Assembly: GCA_022710585.1 (NCBI GenBank)
Contig: JAKLGV010000013.1
Span: forward strand, 32,235 to 96,234
From: Deltaproteobacteria bacterium
Lineage (GTDB): Bacteria; Desulfobacterota; Syntrophia; Syntrophales; Smithellaceae
Length of the DNA stretch: 64,000 nucleotides
Reading direction: 5' to 3'
How positions within the stretch are numbered: the first letter of the stretch is position 1; each line of letters starts with the position of its first letter. The translations under genes were made by a program, and so were the position numbers. The notes below the pieces were generated by a model. It made no database searches. It saw nothing but the letters and a program-made list of their open reading frames with translations, and had not been told where the DNA came from. Below, piece by piece: positions 8,708-17,997 of this stretch.

Positions 8708-10015
8708 TTGAAAACTAAAATTAAGAACCCGAAAGGCAAATTAGGTATTTTGATCGCTGGCATCAACGGAGCGGTTGCCACAACATTTATTGCAGGCACT
8801 CTGGCAATTCGCAAAGGCCTCTCACAGCCCATTGGATCTTTGACTCAAATGGCAACAATCAGGATCGGCAAGCGCATTGAGAACCAATTCCCCCGGATAA
8901 AAGATTTTGTTCCCCTTGCAGGTCTTGATTCCATTGTTTTTGGCGGATGGGATATTCGCAATGAGAGCTGCTTCGAATCGGCTTTATATCATGAAGTTTT
9001 ATCGAAAGACCACGTCATGCAGGTCAGAGATGAACTGGAAAATTTACGTCCAATGCCTGGAGTCTTCAACCAAAAATACGTTGTAAGGTTAAAGGGCAAA
9101 TTCGTAAAGAAAGGCGAAAATAAATATGATTTGATGCAGCAACTCCGTCAGGACATCCGGGAATTCAAATCAAAAAACAAATTGGACAGAATGGTCATGG
9201 TTTGGTGCGGCAGCACAGAGATTTTCTTGAAATCGGATCATCAAGCCTATGGGACTATTAAGTCATTTGAAAAAGCAATGAAAGAAAACGACGATTGTAT
9301 TTCTCCGAGCATGCTCTATGCTTATGCGGCGCTATCTGAAAATATTCCATATATCAATGGAGCCCCCAATTTGACAATTGATGTTCCTGCCATTTCTCAA
9401 CTGGCATTAAATGATAAACTGCCTATCGCCGGCAAAGATTTCAAGACCGGCCAGACCATGATGAAAACGGTGCTGGCACCGATGCTGAAGGCCAGGATGC
9501 TTGGTTTAAGCGGCTGGTTCTCCAGCAATATTTTAGGCAACAGAGACGGCGAAGTTTTAGACGATCCCGGTTCATTCAGGACCAAAGAAGAGAGCAAACT
9601 TTCCGTTATTGACAGTATCTTGCAGCCGGACTTATATCCTGAATTGTACGATGATTATTATCATAAAGTAAGCATTCATTATTATCCGCCTAAAGGCGAC
9701 AACAAAGAAAGCTGGGACAATATCAATATTTTCGGTTGGATGGGTTATCCCATGGAATTGAAAATGAACTTCCTCTGTCGCGACTCAATACTGGCGGCAC
9801 CGGTGGTGCTGGACCTCGTATTATTTATAGACCTGGCCCAGAGAGCAAACATGAGCGGCATCCAGGAATGGCTCTCGTTTTATTTCAAGTCTCCCATGCA
9901 TTCGCCGAACACCGTTCCGGAAAATGATTTGTTCATTCAACTGATGAAACTTAAAAACACGCTTCGCCGAATGATGGGCGAAAAAATCATTTCACATGTT
10001 GAAGAAGAAATTTAA
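8708..10015 (+). CDS. myo-Inositol-1-phosphate synthase
   Basis: The protein has 435 residues. The NAD-binding loop AGINGAVATT is at 17-26. The conserved substrate/NAD regions are YINGAPNLTIDVP, AGKDFKTGQT and GLSGWFSSNILGNRDG. The enzyme converts glucose-6-phosphate to inositol phosphate with NAD, the first step of inositol biosynthesis. It starts with TTG at 8708, preceded by an AGAAAGGG ribosome site. An ATG is not available upstream in frame. It is the last gene of the five-gene operon. The length matches the short bacterial form of about 430 residues rather than the eukaryotic form of about 510. Confidence 0.9.
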   Translation: MKTKIKNPKGKLGILIAGINGAVATTFIAGTLAIRKGLSQPIGSLTQMATIRIGKRIENQFPRIKDFVPLAGLDSIVFGGWDIRNESCFESALYHEVLSKDHVMQVRDELENLRPMPGVFNQKYVVRLKGKFVKKGENKYDLMQQLRQDIREFKSKNKLDRMVMVWCGSTEIFLKSDHQAYGTIKSFEKAMKENDDCISPSMLYAYAALSENIPYINGAPNLTIDVPAISQLALNDKLPIAGKDFKTGQTMMKTVLAPMLKARMLGLSGWFSSNILGNRDGEVLDDPGSFRTKEESKLSVIDSILQPDLYPELYDDYYHKVSIHYYPPKGDNKESWDNINIFGWMGYPMELKMNFLCRDSILAAPVVLDLVLFIDLAQRANMSGIQEWLSFYFKSPMHSPNTVPENDLFIQLMKLKNTLRRMMGEKIISHVEEEI

Positions 10016-10065
10016 TACGAAATAGATCAGGAAACCAGACACGGCTTGACCTCTTGTATGGATGG

Positions 10066-11130
10066 TCAGACAACCCCATTTGGCCTTATCGTTATAGGAT
10101 ATCCCAATCCTTTTTGATTCATCGTTTCTATAAAATTGTTGTACTGGCATTCACGAATATTATTCAGACAGACAAAATTTGCCATGGACAATTCGACCTC
10201 TTTCCAGCGCTTTGTCGCCGCTTCGGTATTGGTCAAATGTCTTGAATTCGAAAAACTGAAAACGAGCGGAGGGTTCCAACAGAAGATGATTGTGAATTGT
10301 ATCATAAGGGTGCCAATACTTCTCCATGGTGTAAAGTATTGTGCTATAGGAGAACGTGTGCCGCATTCTGAATTTCTGCATGCGTAAAAGATGAAGCATG
10401 TCTCCAAATTCCTGTTCTATACGAAGAGCTGTTGATTTACGGATAACCATCGTCATATGTTTAGGCGTGATGATGTGATGCCAGAGAATATGCCGTTTTG
10501 CCTTTCTCAAAAGAGAAAATGAATCCACTATGCCTCTGGCATATGTACTGGACAATGACCAGTGTGCCGGAAGAAACTTAAATATGACATAACCGGTGAT
10601 CTTGACAGCCGAAGGGAATGTATAGAGATTGAGCGAGACAAGGTTACCATCCATAATTTTCAAAAGTGCGTTTTTCTTTACAGAACTGAAATGCATATAA
10701 TCATCATTATTATAGAGAAAGATATCTGATAGACCTTGAATATTATGAATGCACGATTCAACAACCTCGCTGTTGAATGTGGGAAGATATTTTGCATCAA
10801 GGATATCTCTGTGATCCACAATGCAAACGTGTCCACTGTTCAGAAAGAACTGATCAACCGGTGGTATCTGCTGATCGGTTATGATAAAAATTTTACGTAC
10901 CCATGGCAGATATTTTATGATAAAATAAACAATAAATGTAATCTCGTCGACATTGTTATAAAGTACACCAAAATCTTTGCCTTCTGCCTCTTCGGGATGA
11001 ATCTCATCGTGGTGATACATCCTTTCCCATTGTTTTCTTCTTTGCCAATGTGCAGTGTCCTGACCATTGATATAGGTAAAACCATGTCTATGGGCATGTC
11101 ATGATTATTTTTATTATCTTTTAAATTCAC
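10066..11130 (-). pseudogene. Second Stealth-family gene copy, frameshifted twice
   Basis: The minus-strand translation is closely related to the intact Stealth gene at 2995-4071, sharing for instance KIFIITDQQIPPVDQ and TPKHMTM.IRKSTALRIEQEFGD. Near the start, the VFTYI codons have four T where the intact copy has five (plus-strand aaaa at 11078-11081), a 1-bp deletion. Near the end, one extra base about 10234 shifts the frame after FEFKTF, and the TEAATKRWKEVE tail continues in another frame to a stop at 10066. The middle of about 260 residues stays open, so decay is recent or the central part is still selected. The start could be 11130 or 11097. Confidence 0.85.
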
Positions 11131-11241
11131 TGATTCGCCGATTCCAATATAAAAGAAATATCACTGATATCCGGTATTTTTTTCTTTTCCAGACATAGAG
11201 CAGTGACTGCGGAAAGATACATTAAAAAATGTCCAATATGA

Positions 11242-11916
11242 CTAATGCCCGGTGCATGCCACTGTGCCCCACTGCCGATAAAAATTATTATTTTCAATAT
11301 GCTTCTGTGTCAAACGCAGAGCATTGATAACAGTATCCTGTCTTATGAGTTTGCGGACGAGTTGTTGAATTTCCAAAGAAACATAACCTCTAGCCGCTTC
11401 AATTTTGTATTTTTCGCAGAGATCACGGGTGTGTTGATGTCCATCTTTTGTGCAGGTGTTTATTCGTCTGGAAATCGAAGTAAACGTTTTTGGAAAGGAT
11501 GAATCAGCGGGAATGTCACTGTTTCCTGATGCCTTATCCGTTCTGACAGAGATCGCAACATCAACGATCCCGAGAGAATTTAAATCAAATCTTGATACCG
11601 GGCCGGCCTTCCCTGTGACGGCAACGCTGACCAGGGCGTCTGAGTTCATGAGAGCCCCGATCGCCATTTCCAATGAACATTCTTTTGTATAGACATCCTT
11701 GACCTTCACACCAAGAAGTTTTCTTTTGGCTTTAGTATCATAACTGACGATACCTCCATAAATGTGAGATCCGTGGCGAGGATCATCGACAAGGGATGAT
11801 AGGATCATTCCACCTGTCACCGACTCTGCCGTGATAATGTTTAAACTTCTTTTGTTTAAGCTATCGAGGAGGGCCTGAGATGCTTCATATTTCGTTAGAA
11901 TAAGAATACGCTTCAA
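11242..11916 (-). CDS. CinA C-terminal-domain-like protein (PncC-type)
   Basis: The protein has 224 residues. Residues about 28-125 carry CinA C-terminal domain features: TAESVTGGMILSSLVD, then IYGGIVSYDTKAKRKLLGV, and a later VAVTGKAGP near the domain's usual VTGIAGP. This family includes nicotinamide-mononucleotide deamidases that salvage NMN, and the domain is usually about 160 residues. The C-terminal 90 residues here are not recognised. The N-terminal molybdopterin-binding domain of full CinA is absent. It overlaps the upstream small ORF by 32 bp. Confidence 0.65.
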   Translation of the reverse strand: MKRILILTKYEASQALLDSLNKRSLNIITAESVTGGMILSSLVDDPRHGSHIYGGIVSYDTKAKRKLLGVKVKDVYTKECSLEMAIGALMNSDALVSVAVTGKAGPVSRFDLNSLGIVDVAISVRTDKASGNSDIPADSSFPKTFTSISRRINTCTKDGHQHTRDLCEKYKIEAARGYVSLEIQQLVRKLIRQDTVINALRLTQKHIENNNFYRQWGTVACTGH

Positions 11917-12085
11917 GGGCCGCTGTTTTACACAATCCGGAAGAGCAAATCATGCCTTTTTGGCAATCTGACTGTTTTCTGCAATAAAAATCAGTTGATG
12001 CGCATGAATTATTGCATGATTGGATTGCGATTAAAATAAATCCTAAAGTAAGTATTTGGAGATGTAAGAAAATAAATTTCAGCAT
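11885..12085 (-). CDS. Small cysteine-rich putative lipoprotein
   Basis: A 66-residue ORF. Residues 1-23 form a hydrophobic signal-like segment ending IAIQSC, an imperfect lipobox with Gln at -2. The short mature part has a regular Cys pattern (C-x5-DC-x4-C-x5-C: YCRKQSDCQKGMICSSGLCK), like small disulfide-rich domains seen in deltaproteobacterial secreted proteins. It overlaps the CinA-like gene. The function is unknown, and translation is supported only by composition and position. Confidence 0.45.
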   Translation of the reverse strand: MLKFIFLHLQILTLGFILIAIQSCNNSCASTDFYCRKQSDCQKGMICSSGLCKTAALEAYSYSNEI

Positions 12086-12232
12086 ATTAAAATCTCATTA
12101 AATCATACATGAACAAAACATTACCTCATAATTAAAAAATATTTCATTTTCAGTTTTAAATATTAAACACAATATTGTTTATCAAGATATGATGTTTTAT
12201 TAAATATATCAATAATTGATGTGAGAAATAAT

Positions 12233-13402
12233 TTATGCTTTTATTTTTACAGGTTGAAGTTTTTCATATAATTCTAAGTGTCGCGCTGCGATTCGTGGCC
12301 AGGAGGTTTCCTCGGCATATGCGCGGATGCGTTTCAAGAGAGTTTCTTGCCTGTTTTGATGCAACAAAAGATGCGCAATACGATTTGCCCATGCCTTGGG
12401 GTCATGGGTGGTGACCTGCAGGTCAGGAGAAATGTGTTCGGTGATTTCAGCAAATTTCGGGCTTTTTGAACAAAGCATCAACTTGCCCGCGCCCAGCGCA
12501 TTATGCAGAACGCCACTTGCTGAGCCGTAGTGCTGGGAATAGGGCAGAAGGACAAGATCGGAGGCACCGTAAAGGGAAGGAACCAAATCATCCGGTACAA
12601 ACTCTTCTCTCAGCCCGATATGTCGCTCAAGTTTCAGTCTCTTAATCATTTGCCGGCAGTGCCGAAGATAAAGAAGATTATACCAGCCGCGGTTCTGAAT
12701 CGAACCAGCCACCAATAGAAAAATCCCCGGAAACTGCTTTGATAAAAACTTCATTGAACGTATAATTGTATGAAGGTTTTTTAAGGCATGAATGAATCCA
12801 AAGTAGAGTAAAAGCGGTCCTCGGTTCGATAGACCTAAACGCGCTCGACTCTCCGATTGACCCGGGGGATTGAATACTTTTGTGCCGTGAGGAATGACAA
12901 AGATTTTTTCGGCAGAAATACCCTGGCGAAGAAGCTCTTTTGCTTGTGTTGCATTGCCATGAACAACTATGGCGTGGGCATGTTGGGCAAGTTTACGATG
13001 ATGAGAAGGTGCACTAAATCTTCCTTCTATAAGACCTGAGGTAAGGGTATGCACGGTATGCAGTGTAATGACGGTGCCGACGCCATCTTGGGACAGGCGA
13101 TCCAGAAGTCTAGGAAGGCGGTTGTCCCAGCCGAGAGTGTCAGGTGTATACTGCACATGGACAACACGAAGATTCATTTTGTGAATGGCTGATACTATGT
13201 TGTTTACCCAATCTTCACAACGATTCCATGTTGGAAGGCTTGTGATGTTGTTAACTGTTCCATCAGCAGCGCCACTTTCAGTGAGAACAATAGACTTAAC
13301 GCCATGATCTACCATCGCAAGAGCCAATTCAGCTGTATAGGTAGCTATTCCACAGCGTTGCGGTGGATAAGTTGATACAATGCAAATAGATTTGTTAACC
13401 AT
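12233..13402 (-). CDS. Family-4 glycosyltransferase
   Basis: The protein has 389 residues with a GT-B fold. The N-terminal STYPPQRCGIATYTAELA segment is typical of GT4 enzymes. The C-terminal nucleotide-binding half has LLLYFGFIHALKNLHTII, then LVLLPYSQHYGSASGVLHNALGAGK with the acidic-to-glycine-rich sugar-nucleotide loop. It transfers a sugar from an NDP-sugar, probably to a lipid-linked or surface glycan. It is separated from the polysaccharide block by the inositol operon. Donor and acceptor are not deducible. Confidence 0.8.
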   Translation of the reverse strand: MVNKSICIVSTYPPQRCGIATYTAELALAMVDHGVKSIVLTESGAADGTVNNITSLPTWNRCEDWVNNIVSAIHKMNLRVVHVQYTPDTLGWDNRLPRLLDRLSQDGVGTVITLHTVHTLTSGLIEGRFSAPSHHRKLAQHAHAIVVHGNATQAKELLRQGISAEKIFVIPHGTKVFNPPGQSESRARLGLSNRGPLLLYFGFIHALKNLHTIIRSMKFLSKQFPGIFLLVAGSIQNRGWYNLLYLRHCRQMIKRLKLERHIGLREEFVPDDLVPSLYGASDLVLLPYSQHYGSASGVLHNALGAGKLMLCSKSPKFAEITEHISPDLQVTTHDPKAWANRIAHLLLHQNRQETLLKRIRAYAEETSWPRIAARHLELYEKLQPVKIKA

Positions 13403-13439
13403 TAATAATTCTTTAAACTTGAAAAAAAAATTTATGGTG

Positions 13440-14972
13440 CTAAAGCGACAATTTCAGACCGAGCATTCCTTGATAATCCAGAATACTGCCGTACTCTGTA
13501 TTTTTGTTACCTGCATTGATTATTCCTGAACCAAAAAGATCCCAGTGATCACCGAGTTGGTAGGAAAAGAGTCCGAAAAACTGTCCCGAACCATCATCGA
13601 TATTCTGCGTCCAGCGCAACGTAATGGCTAACCGGTTTCTGATGTTAACCTGATAATATTGCAGCATGGCGTAATTTCGTCGCAAAAATCTCAAGCCGGG
13701 ATCCGTATTTTGAGACGACAGGTACTCCTGTAAGGAGTCAGCCAGTTCTTCTTTTTCGGAATCTGATTCTGCGCTTTTCATTAACGAGTCGTATGCGTCA
13801 GCGGCTCTCTTCAGGGTAGAAAAGGAAAGGTTTGCTTCATCCCGGTCATAACCGGGACCGTTGTACAAATACTCCAGGGTCAACGTGCCGCTGTTTAAGA
13901 ACGTGTAGGCACCTCCCACTAAAATGGTCGGTGTGACGTCATCATCGTCTTGATGGACTTGCTGCAAAGACGCTCCGAAAAGCGATGAATCCGTGACGGG
14001 ATACCAGGCATCGCTGCCATTTTGTACGCTGCTTTCCGTGTAAAGCAGCAATGCGTCTGAGGCTGTCCAGCCGCCAAAAAATCCGATTTTATTGGATTGA
14101 CTGGAATCCTTTCGCGAATAGATTAAAGAGGCGTAACCGTTTATACCCGTGTAGTCGACTTTTAGAGCGTAGATTTTCTCAAAAGGTTCCGAATTGGGAA
14201 GAGAATTGCGGCCTTCATCGGTATTGACGATCAGAGATATCGACCAGTTTAAATGAGGTACAAACAAAATTCGGGCGAAATCCATTCCCTGAACTTCCAT
14301 ATAGTTATTACTGCGACCGTTGTCACTGAAAAAAGGATTGGATGGAGAATAAAGGAAGGAAGGTCCCCATTGCAGATTTTCCCTTCCATAAGATAAAAAT
14401 AGTTTATTCCATGCTTTGACTCTGGCAATCCATTCGTTGACGTACCAGTCATCATTCCAGTCCGTATCTCCGTCACGCATTCCTTCCTTCCAGATATTGT
14501 ATTGAAACGTTGATCGGGGTTTGACGGAGAGATCCAGATAATTACTGTTAAAATAGAAATCCGGCCTTATTTCCGTATTGGTGACATAGTGAGGAATTTC
14601 AAGAAAATCATTATTGGGATTCCGGTTGGATTCAGCAGGATTCTGAGCGACTCCGTAAGCAAGAATTCTTAAATCGGCGGAAAAGTAATTTTCCAATTTA
14701 TGCCAAGACTTTTTATTTTCATTTTCGGGCATGACAATTTCGGTATTTTCTTTGCCAGAAAATAATTCCTTGGAAATTTCTTCAGCAAGTGTAGAGCTTT
14801 CATAACCAGAGGTTTCTTCTTGCTGCGTTATATTAGAGGCTATAATATGTTGATTGCGATTCGTTCCGTCCTGAAGACTTTCGGACGCATCGGTTGAATT
14901 TGCTATGGCGAACAAAAGAGCCATGACAATACAGGCCATTGAAGTAATATTTTTATATAAGTTTTTCTTCAT
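13440..14972 (-). CDS. Outer-membrane beta-barrel protein of unknown function
   Basis: The protein has 510 residues with a signal peptide (about residues 1-30, ending TDASES), a low-complexity region to about 90, then alternating short amphipathic strands rich in aromatic residues (YFSADLRILAYG, YASLIYSR) and a final strand ending in LGLKLSL, as expected for a beta-barrel. I cannot assign a named porin family. DUF1302-like or Wzi-like export porins are possible. It starts 6 bp after the LolA-like gene stops, so the two form an operon and may act together at the outer membrane. Confidence 0.65.
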   Translation of the reverse strand: MKKNLYKNITSMACIVMALLFAIANSTDASESLQDGTNRNQHIIASNITQQEETSGYESSTLAEEISKELFSGKENTEIVMPENENKKSWHKLENYFSADLRILAYGVAQNPAESNRNPNNDFLEIPHYVTNTEIRPDFYFNSNYLDLSVKPRSTFQYNIWKEGMRDGDTDWNDDWYVNEWIARVKAWNKLFLSYGRENLQWGPSFLYSPSNPFFSDNGRSNNYMEVQGMDFARILFVPHLNWSISLIVNTDEGRNSLPNSEPFEKIYALKVDYTGINGYASLIYSRKDSSQSNKIGFFGGWTASDALLLYTESSVQNGSDAWYPVTDSSLFGASLQQVHQDDDDVTPTILVGGAYTFLNSGTLTLEYLYNGPGYDRDEANLSFSTLKRAADAYDSLMKSAESDSEKEELADSLQEYLSSQNTDPGLRFLRRNYAMLQYYQVNIRNRLAITLRWTQNIDDGSGQFFGLFSYQLGDHWDLFGSGIINAGNKNTEYGSILDYQGMLGLKLSL

Positions 14973-14978
14973 ATCATC

Positions 14979-15737
14979 CTACTTGGTCAGTAAATTCACA
15001 TTAAATAAAGCATCGGGGATTATTTTTTGCACAGGTTTGCTGTAATCAATAATCGTAAAATCATCTTTTATGATTGCACTTGTAATAATCGCTTTGGATA
15101 TAAAATCCCGGGGCTTTCCATTTACGGTTATTTTGTTATTATATTCAAAAGTTGCTGACTTAAACATTTTACCCGAAACGGTATAGAATTCACCTTTGAC
15201 TCCCACAAGACGATCTTTCGATATCCAGTATTTGATGCGATCATAAGTGGTTCGTTTGTCCACCGCTTCCAGATTCATTAATGTGCAGTCCTCACCTTTA
15301 AGGATACTGTCCTGGGTACTAACGATCTTATAGTCACGGGTATAGTTCGTTGAAACAATATCACCATTTACTGCTACACCAATCAATTTCTGCCGTGGTG
15401 ATACCGGAACAGGTTTGGATAGTCCCGGATTGGCATACCACAAATTGCGATCCCTCATCAGTATTCTTTGACCCTTCACATTTGACGGCGCCAGCGTATC
15501 CAGAAAACAATTATAACCTTTTTCGCTCACTTTCATAACTCTATATTGCTTACGTCCCAATTCATTGGACTCCATGGTTACAGTAACTTCAACCCCTTCA
15601 TAACTGCCGCGGGCTTCGTCGGCCTTTTCCAGCATTTCTTTTGGGCTCACTTGCGCTTGTGCGGTGAAAGTAAAAATCAAGATGAAAAAAATGAATTCCA
15701 GTATGAAAAGAAATTGTCTGTTGAATTTATGAACCAT
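14979..15737 (-). CDS. LolA-like outer-membrane lipoprotein-sorting family protein
   Basis: The protein has 252 residues with an N-terminal signal peptide ending TAQA. The mature region (VTVTMESNELGRKQYRVMKVSEKGYNCFLDTL and onward) resembles the PF17131 outer-membrane lipoprotein-sorting family, whose LolA-like fold binds lipid. Such proteins are often encoded with an RND/MMPL exporter and a DUF1302-type barrel. Here only the barrel follows. It probably shuttles a hydrophobic molecule across the periplasm. An ATATTCTCC/GGAGAATAT ribosome site precedes the ATG. Confidence 0.75.
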   Translation of the reverse strand: MVHKFNRQFLFILEFIFFILIFTFTAQAQVSPKEMLEKADEARGSYEGVEVTVTMESNELGRKQYRVMKVSEKGYNCFLDTLAPSNVKGQRILMRDRNLWYANPGLSKPVPVSPRQKLIGVAVNGDIVSTNYTRDYKIVSTQDSILKGEDCTLMNLEAVDKRTTYDRIKYWISKDRLVGVKGEFYTVSGKMFKSATFEYNNKITVNGKPRDFISKAIITSAIIKDDFTIIDYSKPVQKIIPDALFNVNLLTK

Positions 15738-16223
15738 AATATTCTCCTCAAAGATGTATTTTATTAAGAATACATTGATAATCCTATGCTTTGCAGGAAG
15801 TAAAGTTATGCGGCAACATAAACAGAATCATTAAAATTAATCAACAAAAAAAAATAGAGATTTGCGTAATGAATTTATCTAGTTGTTTGTTACTGACTGA
15901 GCTATCTGCTTGCAGAATGAATTACAATGCGGCGATGACGGATCCCGCATCGTTGCCAGACCTGCATTTTCAATCGCTTCATGATTCTCGGCATGGCCTT
16001 CGCCACAGGTTTCAACTTTTATCCAAGCAGTGATTTTTCTGATCTTGCTGCAGTCTCCATTAAATTGTTTACTGTCATGGCTTTTCCTGCTATTCTTCTT
16101 TTGCTTTTTACCATCTGTGAACCTCCTGTTTGTTTTGAGGTTACTCGCGTATCCCTTTATACAACAGGCCTCCCGGATGGTTCTTTCGATTTTTTATTCT
16201 GATGTGAAAGATTCAGGTGATAA
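15738..16223. other. Intergenic region between divergent genes
   Basis: About 490 bp separate the LolA-like gene from the TPR membrane protein gene. Several short frames open here but none shows family features. One minus-strand frame (16019-16114) has a strong ribosome site and is listed separately. Promoters for both flanking genes should lie here, but I could not fix a convincing one. Confidence 0.5.
16019..16114 (-). CDS. Possible 31-residue small basic protein
   Basis: ATG at 16114-16112 is preceded by a perfect AGGAGG eight bases upstream (minus strand). The product starts MVKSKRRIAGKAMTVNNL and ends at a TAA. It is short, basic and not recognised. The ribosome site is the only strong support, and the frame could instead be a decayed 5' end of a longer gene. 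Confidence 0.25.
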   Translation of the reverse strand: MVKSKRRIAGKAMTVNNLMETAARSEKSLLG

Positions 16224-17939
16224 ATGTTGACCACATTAAAGTTTCATCCCAGAATAAAGATATACGTTGTTTATCTCTTTTTGGTTGCGGTTACGCTGGC
16301 AATCTTCTGGCAGGTCCATCGGCATGAATTCGTCTATTTTGACGACGGCGTTTATGTAACACAAAATCCCCATATTCAGTCCGGTCTGACCCTAAAAGGA
16401 ATGATCTGGGCCTTCAGTACGACGTATGCTGAGTTCTGGCATCCGCTGACCTGGCTTTCACTGATGGCCGATTATCAGGTGCACGGACTTCATGCCGGCA
16501 GTTATCTTCTGACAAATCTTTTCCTGCATGTTTTGAGCGCTCTTCTGCTGTTCTGGCTTTTCAACCGCATGACCGGAGCCGTCTGGAAAAGTGCTTTTAT
16601 CGCAGCTCTGTTCGCTCTTCACCCGCTGCGGGTGGAATCGGTGGCCTGGGTTGCTGAACGGAAAGATGTTTTGAGCGCATTTTTCTGGATGCTGACTTTA
16701 TGCCTTTACGTTTATTACACGGAAAAGCCGGCTCTCAGAAGGTATCTGCTGGTTCTTTTATGCTTTGCCTGTGGTCTCATGAGCAAACCCATTGTTGTGA
16801 CGTTGCCGCTCGTTATAATTATCCTGGATTACTGGCCGCTGAACCGTCTTCAGGCCGACAGCCATCGTCCATCAGCAGCAAAAGTTGTGGGAATCATTCC
16901 ATCGTGGCAGTTCAAGGAAAAGATACCTTTATTTATCCTTTCCGCCTTATTTTCTGTTGTGACCCTTTACGCCCAGGGGGGCAAGTCGGATGTCCATCCG
17001 TTGGCTTTAAGAATTGCGAATGCTCCTGTTTCTTTTATGACGTATCTGGAAAAAATATTCTGGCCCCGTGATATGGCGCTGATTTATACTTTTCCCGAGC
17101 ATCTTCCGGTCTGGCAGGTTTCAGGGGCGGTGCTTCTGGTTATTTTGATTACGGCAGCGTTTATTTATGCAATGAAGCGATTGCCGTATCTCCTGACCGG
17201 CTGGCTATGGTACGCGATAGCGATTCTACCCGTCATAGGAATCGTGACCATTGGTGATCCGATGGCCGATCGCTACCTTTATCTGCCGTCTATCGGCGTT
17301 TCCGTGATGATGGCCTGGGGTATTCCTGTTTTGTTTCCCCGTGAAAACTCACGCCGAATGATTTTATTCCCGATGGCCATCGTCTTTTTGGCAATACTGT
17401 CCATGATCACGTGGAAACAGTGCGGCTACTGGAAAAACAATGAATCTCTCTCCAATCATGCTTTTCAGGTAACCAGGAATAACGCTCTTCTCATCATGAT
17501 GCATAATAATCTGGCGACGTCTCTGGATAATGAAGGCAAAGTGATAGAGGCGATTGATCATTATAGCGAGGCGATCCGCCTGAAGCCCGATTATGCCTAT
17601 GCCTACAACAAGCGCGCAACACTTTACGGAAAAATCGGCCAGTACCGGCAGGCCATTGATGATTATAGTGAAGCGATCCTAATTCAGCCCGATTATGCAT
17701 TAGCCTACAACAACAGAGGCAATACCTATGTGGGGCTTGGGCAGTACCAAATGGCCATTGAAGACTACAATGAAGCCATTCGTCTGAAGCCCGATTATGC
17801 GTATGCCTACAACAATCGTGGATTCGTTTATTTAAAAAACGGCAATAATGAACTGGGGTGCCGTGATGTACAAAGAGCGTGTGAGTTAGGATTCTGCAAC
17901 AGGTATATGGCGGCAAAAAATCAGGGAATCTGCCGTTGA
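16224..17939 (+). CDS. Multi-pass membrane protein with C-terminal TPR repeats (PMT/TMTC-like)
   Basis: The protein has 571 residues. The first about 400 contain roughly ten membrane segments, with the loop motifs FVYFDDGVYVTQNP, FWHPLTW and ALHPLRVESVAWVAERKDVLS. These are typical of polyprenyl-phosphate-dependent glycosyltransferase-like (GT-C, TMTC) proteins. Residues about 430-555 hold three tandem TPRs (AI.HYSEAIRLKPDYAYAYN-type), whose DNA is also near-identical (about 17570 and 17778). It may glycosylate exported proteins or bind partners through the TPRs. Similar genes are common in Deltaproteobacteria. The ATG is preceded by AGGTG. Confidence 0.75.
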   Translation: MLTTLKFHPRIKIYVVYLFLVAVTLAIFWQVHRHEFVYFDDGVYVTQNPHIQSGLTLKGMIWAFSTTYAEFWHPLTWLSLMADYQVHGLHAGSYLLTNLFLHVLSALLLFWLFNRMTGAVWKSAFIAALFALHPLRVESVAWVAERKDVLSAFFWMLTLCLYVYYTEKPALRRYLLVLLCFACGLMSKPIVVTLPLVIIILDYWPLNRLQADSHRPSAAKVVGIIPSWQFKEKIPLFILSALFSVVTLYAQGGKSDVHPLALRIANAPVSFMTYLEKIFWPRDMALIYTFPEHLPVWQVSGAVLLVILITAAFIYAMKRLPYLLTGWLWYAIAILPVIGIVTIGDPMADRYLYLPSIGVSVMMAWGIPVLFPRENSRRMILFPMAIVFLAILSMITWKQCGYWKNNESLSNHAFQVTRNNALLIMMHNNLATSLDNEGKVIEAIDHYSEAIRLKPDYAYAYNKRATLYGKIGQYRQAIDDYSEAILIQPDYALAYNNRGNTYVGLGQYQMAIEDYNEAIRLKPDYAYAYNNRGFVYLKNGNNELGCRDVQRACELGFCNRYMAAKNQGICR

Positions 17940-17997
17940 TTAGATGAGAGATTACGACATCAAAACGAGTTCATACGAATGACAGAAAAAGTGGAAA

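Noticed and set aside
15880..16195. Minus-strand frame open for about 100 codons across the intergenic region
   Set aside because: It has no start codon in a usable place and no recognised family, so it was not called as a gene. The shorter ORF with AGGAGG is listed instead at low confidence.
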